Under the pieces are notes generated by a model, which saw nothing but the letters and a program-made list of their open reading frames with translations, was not told the DNA's origin and did not search any database. The translations under genes were made by a program, and so were the position numbers. From ENR-C20 sp942493145 (GTDB taxonomy: Bacteria; Bacillota; Clostridia; Acetivibrionales; DTU013), in NCBI GenBank assembly GCA_942493145.1, contig OW818679.1:992001-1056000 (forward strand): a stretch of DNA of 64,000 bases, read 5' to 3'. Positions 17,548 to 31,152 of this stretch are shown here, piece by piece; the stretch's first letter is position 1; the number at the start of each line of letters is the position of its first letter.

Positions 17548-18223
17548 GTTGGACCTCCCTCAAACAATAGCCGATGCCTCTTATTGTATCGATGCGAAGT
17601 AGTTGATTCAAAGGCTCCAGCTTTTTTCTGAGATAATATATGTAAATTTCTACGTTGTTCATTTCCACTTCAGAGTCAAGGCCCCAAACCCTGTCCAGAA
17701 TCTGTTCCCTGGTTATTACCTGGCATTTGTTCCTTATAAATAATTCAAGCAACTGGGTCTCTTTCAGGGTAAGCTTTATAGTGGTGTTTCCATATACGGC
17801 TTCACTTTTCAGTGGGTACAGAAACAGGCTTGAAACTTGTAATGCATCGCCCTGAAGGAGCTCTGACTGCCGTCTGCTCAAGGCCCTTATCCTCGCCAGC
17901 AGTTCGTCTGTTGAGAATGGTTTGACAAGGTAATCATCTGCACCGGCGTCCAAACCTTGAACCCTGTCAGCGACGGCATCCTTTGCGGTCAGGATGAGGA
18001 CCGGTGTCTTGATGCCCTGGGACCTCAGTTCTTTGAGAACGGCCAGACCTTCCTTGCCCGGCAGCATGCGATCCAGGATGATGATGTCATATATTGCGGT
18101 TTCAGCCATTTCCTGCCCGGTAATACCATCGTAGGCTACGTCCACTCCATATTTGTTTTTCTTGAGAATATATGCAAGGGCTTCTGATAATCCCTTCTCA
18201 TCTTCGATCAATAAAAGGCGCAT
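17540..18223 (-). CDS. OmpR/PhoB-family response regulator
   Basis: 227 residues: receiver domain with LLLIEDE and phospho-Asp in IIILDRMLPG, then LTAKD and the lysine in YLVKPF, followed by a winged-helix DNA-binding domain (ITREQILDRVWG, VEIYIYYLRKKLEP, IRGIGYCLRE). ATG 18223 is spaced correctly from TTGAGGT; the TTG at 18235 overlaps it. First gene of the two-component operon, facing the export operon across 150 bp. Confidence 0.94.
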   Translation of the reverse strand: MRLLLIEDEKGLSEALAYILKKNKYGVDVAYDGITGQEMAETAIYDIIILDRMLPGKEGLAVLKELRSQGIKTPVLILTAKDAVADRVQGLDAGADDYLVKPFSTDELLARIRALSRRQSELLQGDALQVSSLFLYPLKSEAVYGNTTIKLTLKETQLLELFIRNKCQVITREQILDRVWGLDSEVEMNNVEIYIYYLRKKLEPLNQLLRIDTIRGIGYCLREVQRV

Positions 18224-18370
18224 TTTAAACCTCAACTTTCTAGTTATGAGTATACCATCAAACAGATTAGCATCAAATAGGTACCAAACCAGTTGGAAAA
18301 TTATTTTTTTTAAGGCAATTCTAATATTAATATGAAAAAATATAGGAAAGCCGTAATAGGAGGTATTTTA

Positions 18371-20395
18371 ATGAAAACCGAGACAACGGGAATAATATTT
18401 AGAAAATTCAAATTGAAAAAAAAGACTAAAAAGTTAATAGCAATTGGACTTGTTGTAGTTCTGGTTGCCGGCGCAGCTACTACATATTTTGTGACCAGGG
18501 CATCCAATGCATCTGCCATGGGCTTGCAACAACTGATTGCGACTGTTCAAAAGGGAGATATAAGTAAGGCTGTGGAAGCCTCGGGTCCCATAGAATCGGC
18601 AACAAGGAAAACAGTTGCGCCTAAAGTAACATCAACAATTGAAACTATTAATTATAGTGAGGGTGATGAGGTTAAAAAAGGCGATGTAATGTTTACACTT
18701 GACGATACCGATGCACTTCTAGGCATTGAAGAAGTCACCAACAACATTGCGACCACCGAACTCAGCCTGAATGATACGATGGAAAGCATTGCAGCATTAA
18801 ATGTGACAGCGCCTTTCAATGGCCAGGTTACAGATATAAACCTGTCAGAAGGTGACGACGTGAATGGTGGAGGAACGATTCTTACAATAACCGACACATC
18901 AAGGCTCCAACTTACTGTTCCCTTCAGCGGAAACGGTATCACTACAATCAGGGAAGGACATTCGGCAACGGTCTATCTTCCCGGTTTGATGTCTTCTGTA
19001 GAGGGATCGGTTACATATATCAGTACAACCCCATATATGTCATCAAACGGTAATCAACTTTATACAGTTGAAATAACGGTAAACAACCCGGGTTCACTGT
19101 TGTCCAATACATCTGCAAATGCTGAGATATCTACGGCATATGGTACACTCAGCAGCGTTGAGACAGGAACACTGGAGTATCTGAAAAGCAAGGTACTCAG
19201 GAGTGATTCCGGCGGAACTGTTCTCAGCATAAATGTTAAAGAAAAGCAATATGTAAATAAAGGCGACCTTTTGGTTACATTGGAGAATGACAGTCTCGAA
19301 TCCAGCCTGAATACTATTCAGTTAAAGCTTAAAAGCCTTCAGTCCCAGTTGGATATAAAGAATGAACAGCTTTCCTACTATACTTTGACAGCTCCCTGTA
19401 ACGGTACTATCATAGCCCAGGAAGTTTCGCCCGGCGATACGGTATCCCAGGGATCCAACATCGCAGTTGTGGCAGATATGAACGACCTGCAGTTTGAGGT
19501 GAGTATAGATGAACTTGATATCGGATTATTGGAAGTCGGACAGACGGTTTCAATAACTGCTGATGCAGTTGAAGAGACCTCTACAAAACCTCTCAGCGGA
19601 AAGGTCAAGAAAATATCTGCGGAAGGTACCAGCTCCAATGGCGTTACAGTGTATCCTGTCGTTATCAGCGTTGATTCAACAGAATTACTCAAAACCGGTA
19701 TGAATGTCAATGGCACGATCCAGATCAGCTCCAGTGAAGATGTCCTGCTTGTTCCGATTGAAGCCGTGACGACAATGAAGGGCAGATCCTATGTATATGT
19801 TAAGACCGACACCACCGGAATTGGCGGAAACGCAGCAAACGCAGCAAATACCGGTAATGGTGCTGCACCTGGCGCAACAGCAACAGACGGAACAGCAACA
19901 GACGGAACAGCAACAGACGGGACAGCAACAGACGGGACAGCAACAGATGGTACTGCAACTCAATCTGGTAATTCGAAGGGCGGTAATGCACAAGGTGGAA
20001 GGACTCGGCCAAGTGGAACATCTGCCGGCGGACCACCTTCAGGATCCATGCCTTCAGGTGAGATGCCTGCAGGATTTAGTCGGGGAACAGGAACTGCGGG
20101 CGGAACGGCAACCGTTAGTTCAGGTTCAGTATCCATAAGCGGCCAGGATTATTATGCAGGGACGGTACTGACAGAGGTTACGACCGGAGATAATGACGAC
20201 ACCAATATAGAAATTACAGATGGCCTTACAGAAGGTCAGATTGTAGTTCTTCCTCAAACAACCACCAATTCCGAAGTTTCCAGCGACGAAGAAACCCAGC
20301 GGCAGCAGAGTGGTGGATTTGGTGGGGCCTCTATGATAGGCGGAGCCAGTGGTGGAATGCCTTCTGGTGGTGGCGGTCCCCCGGCTGGTTTCTAA
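18371..20395 (+). CDS. MacA/HlyD-type efflux adaptor with duplicated lipoyl-barrel core
   Basis: 674-residue membrane-anchored adaptor of the ABC export system encoded next. ATG 18371 follows ATAGGAGGTATTTTA. One TM (about residues 23-42) is followed by two successive adaptor cores: the first has GDEVKKGDVMFTLDD and LNVTAPFNGQVTDINLSEGD, the second EKQYVNKGDLLVTLEND and YTLTAPCNGTIIAQEVSPGD. The usual MacA has one. A third section has a five-fold DGTAT repeat and a Gly/Ser/Pro-rich region, and the protein ends in a GGGGPPAGF tail. Confidence 0.88.
   Translation: MKTETTGIIFRKFKLKKKTKKLIAIGLVVVLVAGAATTYFVTRASNASAMGLQQLIATVQKGDISKAVEASGPIESATRKTVAPKVTSTIETINYSEGDEVKKGDVMFTLDDTDALLGIEEVTNNIATTELSLNDTMESIAALNVTAPFNGQVTDINLSEGDDVNGGGTILTITDTSRLQLTVPFSGNGITTIREGHSATVYLPGLMSSVEGSVTYISTTPYMSSNGNQLYTVEITVNNPGSLLSNTSANAEISTAYGTLSSVETGTLEYLKSKVLRSDSGGTVLSINVKEKQYVNKGDLLVTLENDSLESSLNTIQLKLKSLQSQLDIKNEQLSYYTLTAPCNGTIIAQEVSPGDTVSQGSNIAVVADMNDLQFEVSIDELDIGLLEVGQTVSITADAVEETSTKPLSGKVKKISAEGTSSNGVTVYPVVISVDSTELLKTGMNVNGTIQISSSEDVLLVPIEAVTTMKGRSYVYVKTDTTGIGGNAANAANTGNGAAPGATATDGTATDGTATDGTATDGTATDGTATQSGNSKGGNAQGGRTRPSGTSAGGPPSGSMPSGEMPAGFSRGTGTAGGTATVSSGSVSISGQDYYAGTVLTEVTTGDNDDTNIEITDGLTEGQIVVLPQTTTNSEVSSDEETQRQQSGGFGGASMIGGASGGMPSGGGGPPAGF
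19877..19951 (+). repeat. five tandem 15-bp units coding for TATDG repeats
   Basis: The unit acagcaacagacggr recurs every 15 bp from 19877, the last copy slightly diverged. It stays in frame within the adaptor gene and encodes a Thr/Ala/Asp/Gly linker. Such an array is prone to length change between strains. Confidence 0.85.
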
Positions 20396-20454
20396 GCCGG
20401 GATATAGAAACAATTCCAGTAGGCTAACTGCTTTCGGGACATGGAGGTAAAAGG

Positions 20455-21132
20455 ATGATTCAAATAGAAAATGTATTTAAGACATACATAATGGGTACAC
20501 AAGAGGTTAACGCCCTCAACGGGGTGACACTGAACATAAAAAAGCAGGAATTTGTCGCCATCGTAGGTCCGTCCGGCTCGGGTAAATCCACCCTTATGAA
20601 TATAATCGGATGCCTGGATGCTCCTACTTCCGGATTATATGTAATCGATGGGCATGATGTGAGTGAAATGAATGATAATGAACTTGCAGATATAAGAAAT
20701 ACAAGGATTGGCTTCATATTCCAGCAGTTCAACCTGCTGCAGAAGCTAACTGCATTGGAGAATGTAGAGCTGCCGCTGGTATATCAGGGGCTCAGGCAGA
20801 AAGACAGGCACAAGAGGGCGACTGAAGCCCTTGAAGCGGTTGGCCTTGGTGACCGTACACATCACAAACCAAATGAGCTTTCCGGTGGTCAGCAGCAGAG
20901 AGTGGCAATAGCAAGGGCATTGGTCAGTAATCCTCCCATAATTCTTGCCGATGAACCAACAGGAGCACTCGATTCCAAGTCGGGTACCGAAATAATGAGG
21001 ATGATCAAGGAGCTGCATGCAATGGGTAACACGATAATCCTTATTACCCATGACAACAGTATTGCAATGCAGGCAAAAAGGATCATAAGGATCAGCGACG
21101 GCATCATAGCTGAAGACAGGGAGGTGAGTTGA
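20455..21132 (+). CDS. ABC transporter ATP-binding protein (MacB/LolD type)
   Basis: 225 residues. Walker A GPSGSGKST, signature LSGGQQQRVAIARAL, Walker B IILADEPTGALD and H-loop LITHD are all intact. The ATG follows GGAGGTAAAAGG. It powers the MacB-like permease that starts on the base after its stop codon. Mechanotransmission-type exporters of this class move peptides or lipoproteins or extrude drugs; cargo unknown here. Confidence 0.95.
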   Translation: MIQIENVFKTYIMGTQEVNALNGVTLNIKKQEFVAIVGPSGSGKSTLMNIIGCLDAPTSGLYVIDGHDVSEMNDNELADIRNTRIGFIFQQFNLLQKLTALENVELPLVYQGLRQKDRHKRATEALEAVGLGDRTHHKPNELSGGQQQRVAIARALVSNPPIILADEPTGALDSKSGTEIMRMIKELHAMGNTIILITHDNSIAMQAKRIIRISDGIIAEDREVS

Positions 21133-22317
21133 TTGGGGTTTGTTGAAGCATACAAAATGGCCATAAAGAGTATAATCGGCAATAAGGGAAGAGCATTCCT
21201 GACTATGTTGGGGGTGATAATAGGCGTTGGAGCTGTTATCGCGGCTGTTGCATATGCCCAGGGCACAACCAAAAACATCACCGACTCCATATCAAGCATG
21301 GGGACCAACCTGATTCAGATCAACATTACGGGCAGGGGCAGCAACAGAAAGGTTACCTATGACCAGATTAAGAAATTTGCCGACGAAAACAGTACTACGA
21401 TAAGTGCAATTGCTCCATCGGTCACCACCAACGGTGTAACTGTTAAATATGGTTCTACGACAATGAGTACTACGACTATGCTTGGTTCTACACCGGAATA
21501 TTCCGAGATAAACAGCCGAGGCGTAACATCAGGACGGTTCCTGCTTTCCTATGACAATGATTATTACCAGAAGGTGGCGATCGTTGGGACGGCTATTGTC
21601 AATGAACTTTTCGGAGGGGTCAACCCGGTCGGAGAGAAAATCAAGATAAACGGCTACATTTTCAAGGTGGTAGGTGTCCTTGAGCAAACTGATGGCGGTG
21701 ACACCAGTGGTGCGGACGACTATATCATAGTCCCGGTGACTGTTGCACAGAGAATAAGCAAGACGGGTGTGATAAGGAACTTCTCTGTCCAGACGGTTAC
21801 CGCTGAAGATGTTGATGGGGTTGTCACAAAGCTCGAAGAATTCCTTCTGAGCATATACAATAACGAAAATTCATACAGGGTCATAAACTCAGAGCAAATG
21901 CTTGAAACATTAGGCGAGGTCACAGGTACCATGATGGCCATGCTTGGAGGTATTGCCGCAATTTCACTGGTCGTCGGAGGCATAGGCATAATGAATATAA
22001 TGCTAGTGTCAGTCACCGAAAGGACCAGGGAGATAGGCATAAGGAAAGCCATCGGTGCCAAGAAGAAAAACATACTTATACAGTTTCTTATTGAAGCGGT
22101 CATGGTAACCGGATTGGGAGGAATATTAGGCGTTTTGACCGGGGTATGTGTCATCAGATTTATTTTTGGAGGCTTCGATATCGTACCCGAATCATATTCA
22201 GCCTTCTGGATGATACTTTCATTCGGCATATCCCTTGGGGTAGGTGTAATCTTTGGTATGTTCCCTGCAGTCAAGGCAGCGAACCTCAACCCGATAGAAG
22301 CTCTGAGGTACGAGTAA
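21133..22317 (+). CDS. MacB-like FtsX-domain ABC permease
   Basis: 394 residues. The TTG start at 21133 directly abuts the ATPase stop and has GGGAGGTGAG upstream. Topology is one N-terminal TM (FLTMLGVIIGVGAVIAAVAY), a large extracellular domain and three C-terminal TMs, with the FtsX signature GGIGIMNIMLVSVTERTREIG. With the adaptor and ATPase it makes a complete tripartite-like exporter in a Gram-positive membrane. Confidence 0.94.
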   Translation: MGFVEAYKMAIKSIIGNKGRAFLTMLGVIIGVGAVIAAVAYAQGTTKNITDSISSMGTNLIQINITGRGSNRKVTYDQIKKFADENSTTISAIAPSVTTNGVTVKYGSTTMSTTTMLGSTPEYSEINSRGVTSGRFLLSYDNDYYQKVAIVGTAIVNELFGGVNPVGEKIKINGYIFKVVGVLEQTDGGDTSGADDYIIVPVTVAQRISKTGVIRNFSVQTVTAEDVDGVVTKLEEFLLSIYNNENSYRVINSEQMLETLGEVTGTMMAMLGGIAAISLVVGGIGIMNIMLVSVTERTREIGIRKAIGAKKKNILIQFLIEAVMVTGLGGILGVLTGVCVIRFIFGGFDIVPESYSAFWMILSFGISLGVGVIFGMFPAVKAANLNPIEALRYE

Positions 22318-22378
22318 ATATACTGCTTTGCCATAGCATCGCAGCTTTGATGCAACAGAAACAATTTGCCTGAATTTA

Positions 22379-22421
22379 AAAGCACTGTTTCGATCGTCTA
22401 TAAAATCGGAACAGTGCTTTC
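22379..22421. terminator. bidirectional terminator between permease and SGNH genes
   Basis: aaaagcactgtttcgat pairs with atcggaacagtgctttt across a short loop. The stem overlaps the stop codon of the reversed SGNH gene and serves both converging transcripts. Confidence 0.65.
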
Positions 22422-23135
22422 CTTTAAAAGATAAGTGTACTTGTGGGTGTTCAGATATTCCATGATCTTGTCGGCTATGAGCTGATGGCCTTCACGGTTG
22501 GGGTGTATTCCGTCAATGCAGAGGAACTTCCTGAAATCAGGAGTATTCAGAAAAGCACTGCGTATATCTATCCATTTTGTACGGGTTTCCTGGGCAATGC
22601 TGATAATTGCAGAATTGTATCTTTCCTGCCACCAATAAATCTTATTAACGCTACCCAGCCAGGTGAGTATCTTCTCGCCGGCTGCAGCGCTGTTTTGGCT
22701 CACCCATTTAAAGTACTTGTCCGGGTCCAGAGGGGGAAGGGACAAGAGAACCGGTACTATACCCGTGGCTCTGAGGGATTCAACAAGGTTCTTCAGAGAA
22801 TTCTGGAATATATTGAAATCGGTATTCGGCTCATGATTGGCATAAGGGTTCTCGGCTATCTCATTCCATTTGAAATCACAGTCATTGCCGCCAAATTCAA
22901 TTATGACGATATCCGGATTCTTTTTCATCACATCGTTCTGGAACTTTCCCGCGGCTCTGATTATGGTATTGCCGAATTTCGCGGCATTATATATTACGCC
23001 GTTCAATTTGTTTTTAAGCAAATTTGGATAGCTTTCTTCAAGGAGCACATATTTGCTTTTTTCTTCATCATAGATGACCCCTTTTGATATGGAATCACCA
23101 TACAGTACAAAATTGAAGCTTTCTTTTTTAAACAT
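22398..23135 (-). CDS. SGNH/GDSL-family hydrolase
   Basis: 245 residues with all four blocks: nucleophile Ser in LYGDSISKG, Gly in NAAKFGNT, Asn in EFGGNDCD, and the Asp/His pair in IDGIHPNREGH. These enzymes cleave esters of lipids or acylated carbohydrates. No signal peptide is seen, so it is probably cytoplasmic. The ATG at 23135 has only a weak AAGG upstream. Substrate cannot be inferred. Confidence 0.9.
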   Translation of the reverse strand: MFKKESFNFVLYGDSISKGVIYDEEKSKYVLLEESYPNLLKNKLNGVIYNAAKFGNTIIRAAGKFQNDVMKKNPDIVIIEFGGNDCDFKWNEIAENPYANHEPNTDFNIFQNSLKNLVESLRATGIVPVLLSLPPLDPDKYFKWVSQNSAAAGEKILTWLGSVNKIYWWQERYNSAIISIAQETRTKWIDIRSAFLNTPDFRKFLCIDGIHPNREGHQLIADKIMEYLNTHKYTYLLKESTVPIL

Positions 23136-23322
23136 CAGTATGGAACCTTTTTTCTGTTTGATATATTATAGTTATTATACCTTATAATATCTATTATGAT
23201 TTAAGTATATTGTTATTACAAACTGTAATCAACCATTTTTGGAAATTTTAATGAAATATTAATATTGACCCGATTTAGGGAAGAGGACACTTCTCCCGGG
23301 GGAGGAAAAGGGAGGTACCAAA

Positions 23323-23889
23323 TTGCTGGGCTGGGATGAACTTGTGCAGAAATGTTCGCAATGCGTAGCCTGCGAGCTTGGCAGGACAAGAAAAAATATA
23401 GTTATTGAGAGGGGAAGCCGACAAGCACCCCTTATGCTTGTAGGTGAAGGCCCCGGCGAACAGGAGGACAATCAGGGAAAGCCTTTTGTCGGTCCTGCAG
23501 GACAACTGCTGGACTTGCTTCTATCTGCACTTATGCTTGGTGATGAAGATCATTACATCTGCAATATTGTCAAATGCCGTCCGCCTGGTAACCGTACTCC
23601 GCTTGATGAAGAAGCGGAGAAGTGCATAAATTACCTCAGGAACCAGTTGGTCCTTGTGAAACCCAGGATAATTGTCTGCATGGGGGCTACGGCCATGAAA
23701 TATATCATCGACAAGGAAGCGAAGATCACACAAATAAGAGGGAACTGGATTGAACGCAAGGGATATTGGATTATGCCTACATTCCATCCGGCAGCATTGT
23801 TGAGGGACGAATCCAAAAAAGCTCTGTTGTTTGAAGATTTTAGAAAGGTCGCAGATAAACTGGAGGAACTACGGGGAGATGGGGGATAG
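23323..23889 (+). CDS. family 4 uracil-DNA glycosylase (Fe-S)
   Basis: 188 residues. Removes uracil from DNA. It starts at TTG 23323 after GGGAGGTACCAAA. The four iron-sulfur cysteines are Cys14, Cys17, Cys85 and Cys101, the usual family 4 spacing. Motif 1 is GEGPGEQEDNQGKPFVGPAG and the C-terminal motif is TFHPAALLR. The next gene encodes a paralogue and starts two bases after this stop codon. Confidence 0.92.
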   Translation: MLGWDELVQKCSQCVACELGRTRKNIVIERGSRQAPLMLVGEGPGEQEDNQGKPFVGPAGQLLDLLLSALMLGDEDHYICNIVKCRPPGNRTPLDEEAEKCINYLRNQLVLVKPRIIVCMGATAMKYIIDKEAKITQIRGNWIERKGYWIMPTFHPAALLRDESKKALLFEDFRKVADKLEELRGDGG

Positions 23890-23890
23890 A

Positions 23891-24538
23891 ATGAAGGACA
23901 AGACAAAAGAGATGCCAATAGAGATACCAGTAGACACGCCAATCGGAGGAGCTTTGTCCAGAGATGAACTATTGGCTGCTTTTTATACTGAATATCTGGA
24001 CATATTCAGCTGTGAAGAGGTGGTTTGCGGATCCGGGAACCTTGAATCCGGGATATTGCTGATAGGTGAAGCGCCGGGACGTGAAGAAGTCAAGCTGTCC
24101 AAGCCGTTCGTAGGTGCGGCGGGAAAGCAACTGCAGGAGTTTCTGGAGCTGATGGGTATGCAAAGGGATTCCATATATATTACAAATGCAATAAAGTACC
24201 GACTGTCAAGAATAAATGAAAAGACCGGCAGGGTATCAAACAGGCCGGCCAGAAGCGATGAGATTATCAGCAACAGGCAATATCTCCTCAGGGAAATCGA
24301 CATCATCAGGCCGGCATGCATTGTAACGCTGGGAAATGTACCTCTCAGATCCGTTACGGGTAATATCAAGGCGAACATTGGTGGCCTGCATGGCGAGATT
24401 ATGTCGACAGAAATCCTGAATAATAAATACAGGTTATTCCCTCTCTATCATCCTGCAAGCATAATATACAACCGTAGCCTTAAAGATGTATATGTATATG
24501 ATATTTTAAAATTGAAGGGGATACTCACTAATTCCTGA
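23891..24538 (+). CDS. uracil-DNA glycosylase superfamily paralogue lacking two cluster cysteines
   Basis: 215 residues. ATG 23891 has GGAGATGGGGG in the upstream gene's end; a longer frame from 23831 is an overlap artefact. Motif 1 is GEAPGREEVKLSKPFVGAAG and motif 2 is LYHPASI, so the fold and active-site loops are kept. The positions equivalent to family 4 Cys85 and Cys101 are Tyr103 (KYRLSR) and non-cysteine; only Cys41 and Cys46 remain at the N-terminal end. It may be cluster-free or have another role. Translationally coupled to the family 4 enzyme. Confidence 0.83.
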   Translation: MKDKTKEMPIEIPVDTPIGGALSRDELLAAFYTEYLDIFSCEEVVCGSGNLESGILLIGEAPGREEVKLSKPFVGAAGKQLQEFLELMGMQRDSIYITNAIKYRLSRINEKTGRVSNRPARSDEIISNRQYLLREIDIIRPACIVTLGNVPLRSVTGNIKANIGGLHGEIMSTEILNNKYRLFPLYHPASIIYNRSLKDVYVYDILKLKGILTNS

Positions 24539-24565
24539 GAATCCAACCTGATATAAAAGCATAGC

Positions 24566-24594
24566 GGAGGTGCCGGGATTTTATCGGCACCTCC
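24566..24594 (+). terminator. terminator-like hairpin after the glycosylase pair
   Basis: ggaggtgccg pairs perfectly with cggcacctcc around ggattttat. The T tract is weak. Confidence 0.6.
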
Positions 24595-24977
24595 TGTTGG
24601 ATATATTGCATATATTAAATGAAGGAAAAATAAAAATAGATGGTAACAAACCCGAAACCGCAGTCATATCGTTAATTGAAAGATCCGCTCACAGGTCATG
24701 AGAATATTAAAATGATGATTCAATGTGTTAGGAATTAGGATGATAAAACAAGATAAATGAGTAAAAAGGAGAATCTGTGGCATAAATATGATTAAAGCGT
24801 GAATATACAGCTTATGTTGGATTGATACATTAGTGGCTACGGTGGTATAGTAATAAAGCTGTCGCTGACGCCGACGCCGAAAGGCTGGCAAGAACCACAA
24901 AATACATTGGAAGTGGGAAACGGTAAAACGCTTCAAACGACCGGAGTTGATGGTAAAAAGAGTCAATAAAAAAGTGG

Positions 24978-25006
24978 TTGACAAACAAAAGGCAGCGTGG
25001 TAAGAT
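24978..25006 (+). promoter_or_regulatory. rRNA operon promoter
   Basis: TTGACA (24978-24983), 17-bp spacer, TAAGAT (25001-25006), about 310 bp upstream of 16S. Confidence 0.75.
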
Positions 25007-25171
25007 AATCAAGCCGCTTTAAACGGGACGGCGACGAAGGAGCGAAAGCGCTTTCGACAGAATTAATAGAAGCAAGTAGCATTACGAGCTGATGGACATT
25101 CTGGATGGACCTTGAAAAGTAAACAGTGTAATAATAATAACTCGTACAATTTCAAGAGTGAATAATGTACG

Positions 25172-25199
25172 GTGACACATCTCTAGCGAGAAATGTCAC
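25172..25199. repeat. short REP-like palindrome in the rrn leader, copy C
   Basis: gtgacacatctctagcgaga then aatgtcac; gtgaca/tgtcac form the arms. It shares the 15-bp word gacacatctctagcg with the element at 60601-60651, but the second half differs and it is shorter. Confidence 0.55.
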
Positions 25200-25314
25200 T
25201 CGAATTAAAAACTTGCGAACTTAAAGTCAGTAAATAGTAAAGAGCCAAATGGCTTTCTACAGAGTAATTGACGAGGGAGAGTACCGAAAGGTACAGGAAC
25301 TCTGATATATATCT

Positions 25315-26839
<1,525 letters not shown>

Positions 26840-27184
26840 CCGTGGTACCGACGAGGTATCACAACACTCCTGGTCGATATGTAATGAGATTAAGAGGGAA
26901 CGAGAAATCGTGACTCACAATCGGAATTGCATTAGTCTTAACCAAACAATTGCGTAAGTGATTGTTGAAGTGAGACACGTACTGCAGAGCAGTACAAGCG
27001 AGTTATCTAAAATACACTGTTCACTTTTGAAGGCCCATAAAAGGGATCTTCACAAAAGAGAGAACTCAGTTGACAATGTACGGAAGGCATTGCGTACTGA
27101 AATCCCGAAAGGGAATAGGTAAACAGGCCTGATTGTCAAGCTCAGCAGAGTTAAAATTAAGCTCAAAAGCTTAAATTTAATCGT

Positions 27185-27260
27185 GGGGGTATAGCTCAGC
27201 TGGGAGAGCACCTGCCTTGCAAGCAGGGGGTCATGAGTTCGAGTCTCATTATCTCCACCA
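27185..27260 (+). tRNA. tRNA-Ala (anticodon TGC) in the 16S-23S spacer
   Basis: Cloverleaf with acceptor GGGGGTA/TATCTCC (two G-U pairs), anticodon stem CCTGC/GCAGG, anticodon TGC at 27218-27220, T arm and encoded CCA. It is the only tRNA in this spacer; no tRNA-Ile is present. The remaining spacer (26832-27184 and 27261-27690) holds only processing stems, for example ttaagct/agcttaa just before this tRNA. Confidence 0.95.
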
Positions 27261-27690
27261 AAGTAACATTCTCAAATGTTACAAATCTCGCGCGTAAGCG
27301 TGAGATATTTTAAACTCAATTTGTACCTTGAAAACTATATAATGTGTAAAGCGACATAGCACACGTGAGGACGTGTGCGGAAATGAGAAAGACAAACAAA
27401 TAAGGGTAACTACAGTATCGTAGAAATTTCATCAGAAATTTCGCAATGATACAATGAGTGACTCTTAGGAAGTTAAACTCATTTGACGTGTAAAGACAAA
27501 TCACTTTAAGATCGCTTGCGCAACGCAAATGATTGCTACGCAGTATAATAATGAAAATTATTTGCTGAAGCAAAAATTCTGTTGCGTAAGTATTGAGAAC
27601 CAAATTGTAATTGTTTAGCGACAATTACAGGATCGTTGGGAAAACAGAAGCGATGCAGCAATGCAGAACAGAAGTTGACCCTGATCAAAA

Positions 27691-30603
<2,913 letters not shown>

Positions 30604-30787
30604 AAATAACTTCGGGTTGTTATTATTGATATATTCAATAAAACGCTCGAAGCATCAAGACAGTATCATAAAGAAATAGGTCTTAAACGTTAGATGGTTT
30701 GACAAATTCGTCGATCTCATCGAAAAACAAACTCTACACATTATATGGTTTTGAGGGTACAAGTAAAAACGAAGTGCCCAACAATTT

Positions 30788-30904
30788 TCTGGTGGATATT
30801 ACGAGAAGGCCACACCCGTTCCCATACCGAACACGGCAGTTAAGCTTCTCAGTGCCGACGATACTTGGCTGGTAACGGCCCGGGAAAATAGGTCTCCGCC
30901 AGAT
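30788..30904 (+). rRNA. 5S ribosomal RNA
   Basis: About 117 nt: tctggtgg at the 5' end pairs with ccgccaga at the 3' end, with the internal CCCGTTCCCATACCGAACAC block. It lies 185 bp after 23S. Confidence 0.96.
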
Positions 30905-30910
30905 TTATAT

Positions 30911-30986
30911 TCCTCAATAGCTCAGTTGGTAGAGCATGCGGCTGTTAACCGCAGGGTCGTAGGTTCGAGTCCTACTTGAGGAGCCA
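30911..30986 (+). tRNA. tRNA-Asn (anticodon GTT)
   Basis: Acceptor TCCTCAA/TTGAGGA, anticodon GTT at 30944-30946, T arm GTAGG-TTCGAGT-CCTAC, discriminator G and encoded CCA. It follows 5S by 6 bp and belongs to the rrn transcript. Confidence 0.96.
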
Positions 30987-30990
30987 ACGA

Positions 30991-31017
30991 AACGGAAAGA
31001 TTATCTTTCCGTTTTTT
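30991..31017 (+). terminator. terminator of the rrn operon
   Basis: aacggaaaga/tctttccgtt stem with a 3-nt loop, followed by six T. Confidence 0.9.
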
Positions 31018-31152
31018 GTTGCATTATTTGTCGCTAAATTTTAACTCTTGATATAATTTTGTCGATATATATTAACTTTTTATTGTTGTTTTTATCTATC
31101 ATATTTGATACATTGTAAAGGACGTCAAAAATACATATTTGTTGAGGTATCT

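Larger units (their letters stand above)
24595..25314 (+). promoter_or_regulatory. rrn upstream region and leader
   Basis: 720 bp without a credible gene; a 106-codon minus-strand frame lacks a ribosome-binding site and overlaps promoter sequence. It holds the main rrn promoter at 24978-25006, a stem-rich leader, a REP-like palindrome at 25172-25199 and a short hairpin (gtacc-gaaa-ggtac) just before 16S. Confidence 0.6.

Noticed and set aside
19877..19951. Tandem 15-bp repeats as a CRISPR array
   Set aside because: No spacers; the units are contiguous and encode an in-frame protein repeat.
22443..23087. 214-codon plus-strand frame
   Set aside because: Antisense to the SGNH hydrolase, whose four catalytic blocks are clear.
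24664..24984. 106-codon minus-strand frame in the rrn upstream region
   Set aside because: No ribosome-binding site, unusual composition, and it overlaps the rrn promoter.
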